Assembly (NCBI GenBank): GCA_023443625.1
Contig: JAEZTQ010000017.1
Span: 186,001-250,000 of the forward strand
From: Bacillota bacterium
GTDB lineage: Bacteria > Bacillota_A > Clostridia > Lachnospirales > Lachnospiraceae
DNA length: 64,000 bases
Direction: 5' to 3'
Shown here: positions 24,440 to 33,116 of the stretch, piece by piece
Numbering within the stretch: the first letter of the stretch is position 1
How the letters are laid out: each line of letters opens with the position of its first letter
Position numbers and translations under genes: made by a program
Notes under the pieces: model-generated
Databases searched by the model: none
The model's input: the letters and a program-made list of their open reading frames with translations, nothing else
What the model was told of the DNA's origin: nothing

Positions 24440-26467
24440 TTGAAAGGTAATTATAGAGAAGTCACTTGGAAAAGGTATGTATTCCTTTTACTGGCATTCA
24501 TAATGACAGTAAGTTTCATAGCATGTTCTGGAACAGAGGATATGCCGAAAGAGGATACTGCTGCTGTTGATAGTATATCCACAGATGATATCCAGGCAAG
24601 GGAAAAAGATGTAACAAATCAAGATGAATGGGTTATTTACTGGTATCTGTGTGGAAGTGATTTGGAAACCCAGTATGCAGCGGCTACCAATGACTTGGCA
24701 GAATTGATGGATGTAAAGCTTCCAGATAATGTGAAGGTGATTATTCAGACGGGTGGTGCATTACAATGGCAAAATGACTTAATTAGTGCAGAGACCATGG
24801 GACGTTATGTCTATGATCAGGATGGATTACGAATAATTGAAGAAGTACCTTCTGTTAATATGGGAGAGGAACAGACCCTTGTAGATTTTCTTAACTTTGG
24901 TAAGGAAAACTATCCTGCCAATCGTACTGCTGTAGTATTTTGGAATCACGGCGGTGGTTCTGTAACAGGGGCTGCTTTTGATGAGTTATATGGAATGGAT
25001 TCTCTTTCTCTTGGGGAGATGTATCAAGCATTTTTAAAAACCTATGGTGAAAATCCAGAGAACCAGCCTATTGATATCATTGGTTTTGATACTTGCCTCA
25101 TGGCAACGGTGGATACAGCCTATACCTTTTCCGATATTGGTAAGTATCTTGTAGCGTCTCAGGAATTAGAACCAGGGAACGGCTGGCTTTATAGCGGGTG
25201 GCTTGGTGCCCTAGCACAAAAGCCAGAGATGGATGCCTTAGAATTGAGTAAGGTTATTTGTGACACCTTTGTAGAAGGATGTAAGGAGGTTGGCACAGAG
25301 GACAATATTACCTTGTCCGTTACAGACCTATCTAAGCTATCAAAACTTATGGAAGCTTATGACAATTTTGGAAAGGAAGCTTTGGCAACAGCTGTGGAGA
25401 ATCCAGCTTTCTTTGCTCATTTTTCAAAAATAGCAAACAGTGTGGAGAACTATGGGGGGAATACACGTGAGCAGGGTTATACCAATATGACGGATCTTGG
25501 TTCTCTAGCATTAAAATCTGCAGAATTACTTCCGGAGTCTACCCAACAGGTATCCAAGGCGTTGCAGGACTGTGTGGTATATAAGGTCAATGGCAAATAT
25601 CGTCCTGAGTCAACAGGTTTATCCTGTTATTATAGCTATAATGGTGATTTGGATGATTTTAATGCCTATATGGGAATTAGTCCCACGGAATCCTTTAAAT
25701 ATTTATATAGCTATGGCTTAACCGGCTCCCTTTCTGAGGATGGAATGAATTATCTTTCTCAGATGAATTATGATGCTTTACCAGAACTTCTTACTTTAGA
25801 AAGTGTAGGATGGCAGGATATGCCCGTTACTATAGATGAGGAAGGAAATGCAACACTTACCCTAGGTAGTGAAGCCATAAATATACTATCCTCCCTGACC
25901 TTTGAACTTTATTATGCTGATCCAGAGCAGGATGTCTTACTCTGCTTAGGTACAGACAATGATATTCACGCAGATTGGGATAATGGAATTTTTAAGGATA
26001 ATTTTAGAGGAGTATGGGGCAGTATCGATGGTGCTCTTTGTTATATGGAAATAGCCTTTGAAGGTGATGGTTATAATCAATATTCTGTACCTATTTTATT
26101 GAATGGTGAGGAATATAATCTGATGGTTATATATGATTTTGAGACAGGGGAATATTATATCGATGGTGCTAGAAAGCCCCTGGATGAAAGTGGTGCAGCG
26201 GATAAAAATCTACGTTATTTAGTGGAGGGAGATGAAATACAGACGATTCATTATGCCACATCCATTAGCGGTGAGAGTGATGACTTAACAGCTGTACCCA
26301 TTGATACAATTATTGTGAAACCGGAAATTTCCTTTGCGGAGATAGAACTGGGAGATGGCTTCTTTATAATGATGTATTCTATGGTAGACGGTCAAGGAAA
26401 TAGGGTATATTCTGTGCCTGTAACCTTTGAATCTGTAGGAGGAGAAATCTATACCAGTGTAGAATAA
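24440..26467 (+). CDS. Clostripain-family (C11) cysteine peptidase, lipoprotein
   Basis: The 675-residue protein starts at a TTG after AGGAGGA. A lipoprotein signal is visible (FIMTVSFIACSG, Cys about residue 29). The clostripain domain follows: VIYWYLCGSDLE, AVVFWNHGGGSV with the catalytic His, and IDIIGFDTCLMATVDTAY with the catalytic Cys. The C-terminal 250 residues are beta-rich and not recognised. It should be anchored outside the membrane and cleave proteins, usually after basic residues in this family. It lies downstream of the LytTR-linked small genes and may share their control. Confidence 0.9.
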   Translation: MKGNYREVTWKRYVFLLLAFIMTVSFIACSGTEDMPKEDTAAVDSISTDDIQAREKDVTNQDEWVIYWYLCGSDLETQYAAATNDLAELMDVKLPDNVKVIIQTGGALQWQNDLISAETMGRYVYDQDGLRIIEEVPSVNMGEEQTLVDFLNFGKENYPANRTAVVFWNHGGGSVTGAAFDELYGMDSLSLGEMYQAFLKTYGENPENQPIDIIGFDTCLMATVDTAYTFSDIGKYLVASQELEPGNGWLYSGWLGALAQKPEMDALELSKVICDTFVEGCKEVGTEDNITLSVTDLSKLSKLMEAYDNFGKEALATAVENPAFFAHFSKIANSVENYGGNTREQGYTNMTDLGSLALKSAELLPESTQQVSKALQDCVVYKVNGKYRPESTGLSCYYSYNGDLDDFNAYMGISPTESFKYLYSYGLTGSLSEDGMNYLSQMNYDALPELLTLESVGWQDMPVTIDEEGNATLTLGSEAINILSSLTFELYYADPEQDVLLCLGTDNDIHADWDNGIFKDNFRGVWGSIDGALCYMEIAFEGDGYNQYSVPILLNGEEYNLMVIYDFETGEYYIDGARKPLDESGAADKNLRYLVEGDEIQTIHYATSISGESDDLTAVPIDTIIVKPEISFAEIELGDGFFIMMYSMVDGQGNRVYSVPVTFESVGGEIYTSVE

Positions 26468-26719
26468 CATGTTGATGGGTGTGGAAAATACTTACCAAAT
26501 GGTAGTCAATTGCCTCAGAAGAAAAAATACTGATGGAACCCATGTTATTTTGTGGACCCATAAGAATTTAAATATCCCTAATCATATGGAGTTTCGATTT
26601 ATTCCGGTGAAGTAAAATAGAGTGGGGAGTATAAGAGAATAAAGGTAATAATGGAATAAACAATTCATAAAGTACAGGTAAACACCTGAAAAAATAATTA
26701 GAGAGAGGAAAGAAAGAGT

Positions 26720-27751
26720 ATGAAAAAAATAGTGTCAGCTGTATTGTGTATGTTATTAGTCTTTACATTGTTTGGAGGTTCTAATATCAACCTTGCAAAG
26801 GCAGAAACAAAGGTCAAATCCATAGAGATAACAAGCAACCCTGATAAATGCGCTTACAATCTTGGTGAGGGCTATTCTACTAAGGGCATGGTTGTGGTGG
26901 CCACCATGTCTGATGGAACAAAAGAAACGGTCGATAACTCCCAAATCACCTCCTTTTCTGGAGTAAAACTAACAGAGGGAAGAGCTTTTACCCAGGAGGG
27001 ATGGAAATCTGTTGAGCTATCATACAAGGGCGCTAAGACCACCTATGGGATTGCAGTATTTGATCCATCGAAAGATTATTATATCACCTACGATTCGGAT
27101 GGCGGAAGCAAAGTAAAAGCCAAGAAGATTGATGCCTCCACCAAGGAATTTAAACTGCCTACACCGACGAAAAAAGGTGCTAAATTTGTAGGTTGGTATC
27201 ACAGCAACGGCAATAAATATACTAAGTTTATACAGGGTATGGGTCCTAGCCTGGAGTTTAAAGCAAAATGGGCATATGAAATTATTTTTAATGCAAATGG
27301 TGGCACCGGCAAAATGAAAAATGGAAGTTTGGACAGTGATTATAAACTACCTAAGAATGGATTTAAAAAATCGGGTTATAAGTTTGTAGGCTGGAGTACA
27401 AAAAAGACTGCAGATGCTTCGAGTTTTTATGAAGTGGGAGATTCGGCAGCCTATATAAATAATGAGAATAGAAGTATTACTCTTTACGCTCAGTGGGTAA
27501 AGGCTGCAAGCTATAAGATAAGCTATGTTGCTGTAAAAAATGTGAAAGTTCCATCCAATGCAATTAAAAAATATACGGCTGGAAAGACTACAGAACTTCC
27601 ATATCCCACCTATACTGGAAAAGAGGATATGAATTTTGTAGGATACACGATTACTATTAATGGGAAAAAATATGGTACATACTTAGAGATTCCTCCTTAT
27701 ATATCAGGAGATATCAAATTAACGCCTAAGTATGTTAGATTTGAGGGATAA
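26720..27751 (+). CDS. Secreted protein with Ig-like domain and Flg_new (Listeria-Bacteroides) repeats
   Basis: The 343-residue protein has a signal peptide (residues 1-28, ending near LAKAET). Residues about 30-110 form a bacterial Ig-like domain (SIEITSNPDKCAYNLGEGY). Two to three Flg_new repeats follow, seen as YDSDGGSKV...FVGWYHSNG and FNANGGTGKM...YKFVGWSTKK...LYAQW. These repeats are common in surface proteins that bind host or wall material. There is no LPXTG motif, so it is probably released or non-covalently held. It lies downstream of the clostripain gene. Confidence 0.85.
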   Translation: MKKIVSAVLCMLLVFTLFGGSNINLAKAETKVKSIEITSNPDKCAYNLGEGYSTKGMVVVATMSDGTKETVDNSQITSFSGVKLTEGRAFTQEGWKSVELSYKGAKTTYGIAVFDPSKDYYITYDSDGGSKVKAKKIDASTKEFKLPTPTKKGAKFVGWYHSNGNKYTKFIQGMGPSLEFKAKWAYEIIFNANGGTGKMKNGSLDSDYKLPKNGFKKSGYKFVGWSTKKTADASSFYEVGDSAAYINNENRSITLYAQWVKAASYKISYVAVKNVKVPSNAIKKYTAGKTTELPYPTYTGKEDMNFVGYTITINGKKYGTYLEIPPYISGDIKLTPKYVRFEG

Positions 27752-27820
27752 AAATAGATTTCCGAAAAGGAACAATACAGTAAAGTATATGTAAGGGCCT
27801 GAATATACGGAGGAATAATT

Positions 27821-28684
27821 ATGGGTTTGTTTTCTAAAAAACCCCCTTGCCCCATCTGCGGAGGCAAAATTTCGTGGCTTTTGCCATGGAAAATCGAGGG
27901 TAAATACATCTGTACTACCTGCTATAACAAAATTGATATGGAGGCTGACAAAGCTATCCATTTGACAATGCAGGGCTTTAAGGAATATTTAGCATTTTAT
28001 GATCAAAATCAGTTAATGAGAGATCAATTCACCATTTTTGAAGGGATTGATTTTGGCCATTGGGATACAAAAATAATATTTGATTATCAGCATAAGATGT
28101 TTTGTATGAGCAAAAATCTTGACAAAACCATATTTGAAGGGAAGCAGCTGAAATCCTTTAGCATTAAAGAGGATAACACACCACTGTTTGAGGGTACGGC
28201 GGAGGGTGTCAAGAGTTATGTCAGCACAGTGCCGGATCGGGCCTTGGCACTTGCACCCCAAGTAATCCATTATATGATGAAAAGGCACCTGACCCGTACC
28301 CTTGACAAGAAGGAGGATGGCAAGGAGAAAAAAACAACACCGATGCAGTATTTTGATGTTCCGGAACCCTTTCAGAGGTTTAAAATGGAGCTGCATTTTG
28401 ACCATCCTTACTGGACGGTTATCAAATGCGATATGGACGGTCCCAGATTTTCCAATGACAGTCCTGATGTGAAGGACTATATCTGTTCCTATGAGCACAG
28501 TATTCAGGAGATTGAAAAACTAGTTGTCGCTTTACAGACAGTTGCTTTTCCCGATGCACCGGAGCAGTACATAAGTTTTGGTGTGGAGGAAATACGAGCA
28601 GTACATAGGACCATAGCAGACACTCAACGGGAAAAACATTCAATTGCAAAAAACTCTTTTCTTATGCATATAATTATGATATAA
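27821..28684 (+). CDS. DUF4428 domain protein
   Basis: This 287-residue protein opens with a treble-clef zinc motif, CPICGGKISW...YICTTCYNKI, typical of DUF4428. The remainder is a globular domain rich in YDYQHKMF-like strands, without membrane helices. Its last residues run over the promoter-like repeat at 28642-28685, so the true function of the 3' end may be regulatory for the next gene. No activity can be assigned. GGAGGAATAATT precedes the ATG. Confidence 0.8.
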   Translation: MGLFSKKPPCPICGGKISWLLPWKIEGKYICTTCYNKIDMEADKAIHLTMQGFKEYLAFYDQNQLMRDQFTIFEGIDFGHWDTKIIFDYQHKMFCMSKNLDKTIFEGKQLKSFSIKEDNTPLFEGTAEGVKSYVSTVPDRALALAPQVIHYMMKRHLTRTLDKKEDGKEKKTTPMQYFDVPEPFQRFKMELHFDHPYWTVIKCDMDGPRFSNDSPDVKDYICSYEHSIQEIEKLVVALQTVAFPDAPEQYISFGVEEIRAVHRTIADTQREKHSIAKNSFLMHIIMI

Positions 28685-28685
28685 T
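28642..28685 (+). promoter_or_regulatory. Promoter-like element, copy 2 of a 44-bp repeat, upstream of the SCIFF gene
   Basis: It is nearly identical to 21299-21342. It ends with a perfect -10 box TATAAT (28680-28685), with a weak TTTTCT -35 at 17-base spacing. The SCIFF precursor starts 36 bases downstream. It overlaps the 3' end of the DUF4428 gene. Confidence 0.6.
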
Positions 28686-28720
28686 AGCAAGAAGTTAATC
28701 GATGCTAAGGAGGCCAAACA

Positions 28721-28861
28721 ATGAAGCATATCAAAACTTTAAACACAAGAAACCTTAAGGATACAATGAAAAAGGGTGGTTGTGGCGAGTGTCAGACATC
28801 CTGCCAGTCAGCATGTAAGACATCCTGTACAGTTGGTAATCAGAGTTGTGAAAACAAATAA
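28721..28861 (+). CDS. scfA: SCIFF ranthipeptide precursor
   Basis: The 46-residue peptide matches the SCIFF family (six cysteines in forty-five residues), nearly universal in Clostridia. The leader starts MKHIKTLNTRNLKDTMKKGG; the core holds six Cys at 21, 24, 28, 32, 36 and 43. In known members, the radical-SAM maturase forms a thioether from a core Cys to the alpha or gamma carbon of Thr. Threonines at 26, 34 and 37 are candidates. AAGGAGG precedes the ATG. The maturase gene follows after about 200 bases containing a large hairpin. Confidence 0.97.
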   Translation: MKHIKTLNTRNLKDTMKKGGCGECQTSCQSACKTSCTVGNQSCENK

Positions 28862-28950
28862 GATTTAGTACATAGAACATAAATTCTGATTTAAAAAACA
28901 TGATTTGAACGGTGATGAAAGTACTATTATCAAGGATTCATCTAGTAAAT

Positions 28951-29011
28951 GGGGCTGCCTTAAAATATTTTCGACCAGTAAATGCTGCGAAAGATATTTT
29001 GAGACAGTCCT
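28951..29011 (+). promoter_or_regulatory. Long imperfect hairpin between SCIFF precursor and maturase
   Basis: GGGGCTGCCTTAAAATATT (from 28951) pairs with ATATTTTGAGACAGTCC (to 29010), leaving a loop near 28973-28988. It lacks a T run, so it may act as a partial attenuator or RNA-processing and stability element that keeps the precursor more abundant than the maturase. It could also be a degenerate palindromic repeat element. Confidence 0.5.
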
Positions 29012-29059
29012 ATTCGTTGTAACGAAGTAGAAGCATGAAGATTATAGGAGGTTAAAACT

Positions 29060-30490
29060 GTGGTTCACCAATATAAAAATAATGGATACAATATAGTATT
29101 AGATGTTAACAGCGGTATGGTGCATGTTGTTGACGATTTGGCCTACGATATCATCAAAATGTATGAGAATAGCAACCGTGAAAGCATAATAGCTGCTATG
29201 GTTGATAAATATACCAAGCCAGAATTTAGAGAACTTATTTCTTTAGAAGACGAGAAGAATGAGGATTTAGAAGTGAATAAAAAGGCCCTTCAGGAAGAAA
29301 TTAGTGAAGTGCTAGAAGATATTGAACAGTTAAAGGCTGATGGAGCTTTATTTACCAAGGATGTATATGAGGATTACATTAAGGATTTTAAACAGCGTTC
29401 TACAGTGGTTAAGGCCCTATGTCTTCATATAGCTCATGATTGTAATCTTGCCTGCAAATATTGCTTTGCAGAGGAGGGTGAATACAAAGGTCATCGGGAA
29501 TTAATGAGTTATGAGGTTGGCAAAAAGGCCTTGGATTTTCTTGTTGAGAACTCAGGTAACCGTAGAAATCTGGAGGTGGATTTCTTTGGTGGAGAGCCTT
29601 TGATGAATATGCAAGTGGTTAAGGATTTGGTTAAGTATGGTAGAGAACAGGAAGCAATTCATAATAAGAATTTCCGCTTTACCTTAACAACAAACGGTAT
29701 TTTACTTGACGATGAGATCATGGAATTTGCTAATAAGGAAATGAGTAACGTAGTATTAAGCATCGATGGACGAAAGGACATCAATGATTATATGCGTCCT
29801 AGTCGCAATGGGAAGGGAAGCTATGATATTATCATTCCCAAGTTTAAAAAGTTCGCAGAAAGCAGAAATCAGACAAATTACTATGTAAGAGGAACCTTTA
29901 CCCATAATAACCTGGATTTTGCTGAGGATGTGAAGCATCTTGCAGAACTTGGCTTTAAGCAGATTTCTGTTGAGCCCGTAGTGGCCCTGCCAGAAGAGCC
30001 CTATGCCATCAAAGAGGAAGATTTACCCATACTTTTTGATGAATATGACAAATTAGCGAAATATATGCTGGAAAGAAAAAAAGAAGGGAAGAGTTTTAAC
30101 TTCTTTCACTTTATGATAGATATGTCCGGTGGACCCTGTGTTGCAAAAAGGTTATCCGGTTGTGGTTCAGGTACTGAATATTTGGCAGTTACACCTTGGG
30201 GGGATTTATATCCCTGTCATCAGTTTGTTGGTATTGATGAATTTTTACTGGGGAATGTGGAGGATGGAATTATTAAGACAGAGCTTAAGGAAGAATTTAA
30301 GCAATGTAATGTATATACCAAGGATAAATGTAGGGATTGCTTTGCAAAGTTTTATTGTAGTGGCGGTTGCGTGGCAAATTCTTATAAATTTCACAATGAT
30401 ATTAACGATACTTATGATATTGGCTGTGCCCTGCAAAAGAAACGTGTGGAATGTGCAATTATGCTAAAAGCAGCGGAACAGCAGGAATAA
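29060..30490 (+). CDS. scfB: SCIFF radical SAM maturase (thioether-forming, SPASM)
   Basis: The 476-residue protein has an N-terminal RiPP-recognition-like region (residues 1-110), then the radical SAM motif CNLACKYC near residue 133 with FFGGEPLMN. The C-terminal SPASM/auxiliary cluster cysteines are seen in CGSGTEYLAVTPWGDLYPCHQF, CRDCFAKFYCSGGC and DIGCALQKK. It installs thioether bridges in the SCIFF peptide encoded just upstream. The start at 29060 is GTG after GGAGG. Length and motif order match characterised CteB-type maturases. Confidence 0.96.
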   Translation: MVHQYKNNGYNIVLDVNSGMVHVVDDLAYDIIKMYENSNRESIIAAMVDKYTKPEFRELISLEDEKNEDLEVNKKALQEEISEVLEDIEQLKADGALFTKDVYEDYIKDFKQRSTVVKALCLHIAHDCNLACKYCFAEEGEYKGHRELMSYEVGKKALDFLVENSGNRRNLEVDFFGGEPLMNMQVVKDLVKYGREQEAIHNKNFRFTLTTNGILLDDEIMEFANKEMSNVVLSIDGRKDINDYMRPSRNGKGSYDIIIPKFKKFAESRNQTNYYVRGTFTHNNLDFAEDVKHLAELGFKQISVEPVVALPEEPYAIKEEDLPILFDEYDKLAKYMLERKKEGKSFNFFHFMIDMSGGPCVAKRLSGCGSGTEYLAVTPWGDLYPCHQFVGIDEFLLGNVEDGIIKTELKEEFKQCNVYTKDKCRDCFAKFYCSGGCVANSYKFHNDINDTYDIGCALQKKRVECAIMLKAAEQQE

Positions 30491-30558
30491 ATATAAAACG
30501 AAGGAAATACCCGGCACAGACTGTGATGTTTTAAAAAGCTGTGCAGGAAAGGAGAATA

Positions 30559-32316
30559 ATGGAGAATTGGGTGATTAAAAATAAAAAAGCAGACTTTAAT
30601 CATATTGTCAGTCTATGTGGCATTAGTGAAGTATTAGCCCGATGTCTGGTTAACAAAGGAATAGATAATCCAGAGATGATCAATACTTTTTTAAATCCCG
30701 ATATAAAGCATTTATATTCTCCGCTTCTCTTGAAAGATATGCAAAAAGCTTGTGATATCCTAGTAGATAAGATAAAATCAGGTAAGAAAATTCGTATTAT
30801 CGGTGACTACGATGTGGATGGAGTTGTGGCTACTTATATTTTGTATAAGACACTGAAGGAAATAGGAGCTCAGGTAGATTACGAAATCCCCGATCGAATC
30901 AAAGATGGATACGGAATGAATGTCAATCAGGTGGAAGCAGCATATCATGAACAAGTAGATACAATACTTACTTGTGATAATGGAATTGCAGCCTTAGAGC
31001 AGATTGAACTAGCGAAGCAGTATCAGATGACAGTAATTGTTACGGATCATCACAATCTGGTTCAAACTGAAGAAGGTGAATATATTCTTCCTGCTGCTGA
31101 TGCAGTGATTAATCCAAAACGGCCAGATTGTACATATCCTTTTGAAGACCTATGTGGAGCAGCGATTGCTTATAAATTATCTGTTGCTATATTAGACTAC
31201 TTTGACTTTTCTGAAAAGGAAATATTCTTGGAAGAGCTTCTATCCTATGCTGCCATTGCCACTGTCTGTGATGTTATGGACCTGGTGGGGGAGAATAGGA
31301 TTATTGTTAAGCGGGGATTGGAGCTTTTACAAAGGACGCAAAATAAAGGACTATTAGCCTTGATGGATATAAGTGGTATTGATAAGACACAGCTTAGTGC
31401 CTTCCATCTGGGATTTGTCATTGGTCCTTGTCTCAATGCGTCCGGTAGACTGGACACAGCCAAAAAAGGCTTAGATCTTTTGTTGTCTGAGACGAAAGAA
31501 GATGCCGTAGAGCTGGCAGTAGAGGTTCAAAATCTGAATAATCTACGAAAGAATATGACGGCAGATAATACGGAGAAAGCAATCAAACTTATAGAAGAGA
31601 CGGACTTAAAGTATGATAAGGTTTTAGTTGTTTATATTGAGGGTTGTCATGAAAGTATTGCAGGTATAATAGCAGGTAGGATAAGGGAAAAATATAATAA
31701 GCCTACTTTGATTTTGACAGAAGCAGAGAACTGTTTAAAGGGAAGCGCCAGATCCATTGAACACTATAATATGGTAGATGAGCTTTCAAAATGCAGGGAT
31801 TTATTTATAAAGATGGGTGGTCACCCCATGGCAGCAGGATTTTCCTTATTACCGGAGAACCTAGAGGCTTTAAGATATAAGCTGAATCATACTACAGAGC
31901 TAACGGAGGAGATGCTGATCCCTAAGGTAACCATAGATATTCATCTTCCATTGGGATATATCACAGAGCCCTTAGTACATGAGCTTCGGCAATTAGAACC
32001 CTTTGGCAAGGGTAATGAAAAGCCCCTTTTTGCTGAGAAGGATTTAAGGATTAGATCAGCTTTCATTATTGGAAAAAATGCCAGTGGTATACGTTTACGC
32101 CTAGAAAATAAGTATGGCAGAGAGATGGAAGCTGTATATTTTGGCGATGTTTCGCAGTTTTTTCAATATATGGGTAATACTTATGGTATTGAGGAAGCAG
32201 ATAAGCTAAAGACAGGAAGAGGTATTAATACAAAGATAGCGATTACCTATTTTCCACGCATAAATGAGTATAAGGGATTTAAAACAATACAATTAATGAT
32301 ACAAAATTATCGATAA
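30559..32316 (+). CDS. recJ: Single-stranded-DNA-specific exonuclease RecJ
   Basis: The protein of about 585 residues has the DHH-family motifs: IIGDYDVDGVVATYIL, DNGIAAL, VTDHHNL and, in the DHHA1 part, SARSIEHYNMVDELS and GGHPMAAGFSL. RecJ degrades single-stranded DNA 5' to 3' in recombination and mismatch repair. The ATG at 30559 after AAGGAG is preferred to an upstream GTG that lacks a good site. It begins the conserved recJ-apt-relA block of Firmicutes. Confidence 0.95.
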   Translation: MENWVIKNKKADFNHIVSLCGISEVLARCLVNKGIDNPEMINTFLNPDIKHLYSPLLLKDMQKACDILVDKIKSGKKIRIIGDYDVDGVVATYILYKTLKEIGAQVDYEIPDRIKDGYGMNVNQVEAAYHEQVDTILTCDNGIAALEQIELAKQYQMTVIVTDHHNLVQTEEGEYILPAADAVINPKRPDCTYPFEDLCGAAIAYKLSVAILDYFDFSEKEIFLEELLSYAAIATVCDVMDLVGENRIIVKRGLELLQRTQNKGLLALMDISGIDKTQLSAFHLGFVIGPCLNASGRLDTAKKGLDLLLSETKEDAVELAVEVQNLNNLRKNMTADNTEKAIKLIEETDLKYDKVLVVYIEGCHESIAGIIAGRIREKYNKPTLILTEAENCLKGSARSIEHYNMVDELSKCRDLFIKMGGHPMAAGFSLLPENLEALRYKLNHTTELTEEMLIPKVTIDIHLPLGYITEPLVHELRQLEPFGKGNEKPLFAEKDLRIRSAFIIGKNASGIRLRLENKYGREMEAVYFGDVSQFFQYMGNTYGIEEADKLKTGRGINTKIAITYFPRINEYKGFKTIQLMIQNYR

Positions 32317-32494
32317 AATGAAATTTTTTTAGAAATTATTGTCGATTTGAAGGATTTTCTGCATAGCTTTGGAGAATATTCTTTACGAAATACAAAATAT
32401 AGTGATATAATAATCATCTATCAAAGATACTACCAAGCAAAATGCTTGTAATGAAGAAAGAGTTGTTAATAAATGAGAAAGGCATGGTTTTAAT

Positions 32495-33019
32495 ATGAAA
32501 CAATTAGAGAGTTATGTAAGAAGTATTCCAGATTTCCCGGAGCCAGGTATTATTTTTCGTGATGTAACCAGTGTGTTACAGGATAAGGATGGCTTAAAGT
32601 TAGCTGTAGATGAGATGCAGGAGCTTTTGAAGGGACTGGAGTTTGATACAATTATTGGACCTGAATCTAGAGGTTTCATTTTTGGAGTACCCATTGCCTA
32701 TAACTTAAATAAAGCTTTTATACCCATTAGAAAAAAAGGTAAATTACCTTGCGAAACCATTTCTATGGATTATGATTTAGAATATGGTAAGGCTACCATT
32801 GAAATACACAAAGATGCCATTCAACCTGGTCAGAAGGTAGTTATTGTGGATGATTTGATCGCTACCGGCGGAACTATAGAAGCTATCACAAAGCTTGTGG
32901 AGATGCTAGGTGGTGAAGTAATAAAGATTATTTTCCTAATGGAGCTAAAGGGCTTAAAGGGAAGAGATAAGTTAAAAGGCTATGATGTAGATGCAGTTAT
33001 TCAGTATGAAGGAAACTAG
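32495..33019 (+). CDS. apt: Adenine phosphoribosyltransferase
   Basis: The 174-residue protein has the family start IPDFPEPGIIFRDVT, the phosphate loop PESRGFIFG, and the PRPP motif VVIVDDLIATGGT at about residue 112. It salvages adenine to AMP with PRPP. It lies between recJ and relA, an arrangement common in clostridia and bacilli. GAGAAAGGC is upstream of the ATG. Confidence 0.97.
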   Translation: MKQLESYVRSIPDFPEPGIIFRDVTSVLQDKDGLKLAVDEMQELLKGLEFDTIIGPESRGFIFGVPIAYNLNKAFIPIRKKGKLPCETISMDYDLEYGKATIEIHKDAIQPGQKVVIVDDLIATGGTIEAITKLVEMLGGEVIKIIFLMELKGLKGRDKLKGYDVDAVIQYEGN

Positions 33020-33116
33020 TGATATCTAGGATTTCTTCCGATATTAAATTATAAAGATAAGTAATTTCTGAGATTAGTTTGATTTTACCTGCTTATAAAG
33101 GAAAGGTGGTGATTTC

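Noticed and set aside
28013..28498. 161-codon minus-strand frame within the DUF4428 gene
   Set aside because: It has no ribosome binding site and no recognisable domain, and lies wholly opposite a well-supported gene.
28951..29011. Intergenic hairpin as a classical terminator
   Set aside because: There is no T run after the stem, and the maturase needs read-through, so it is listed as regulatory instead.
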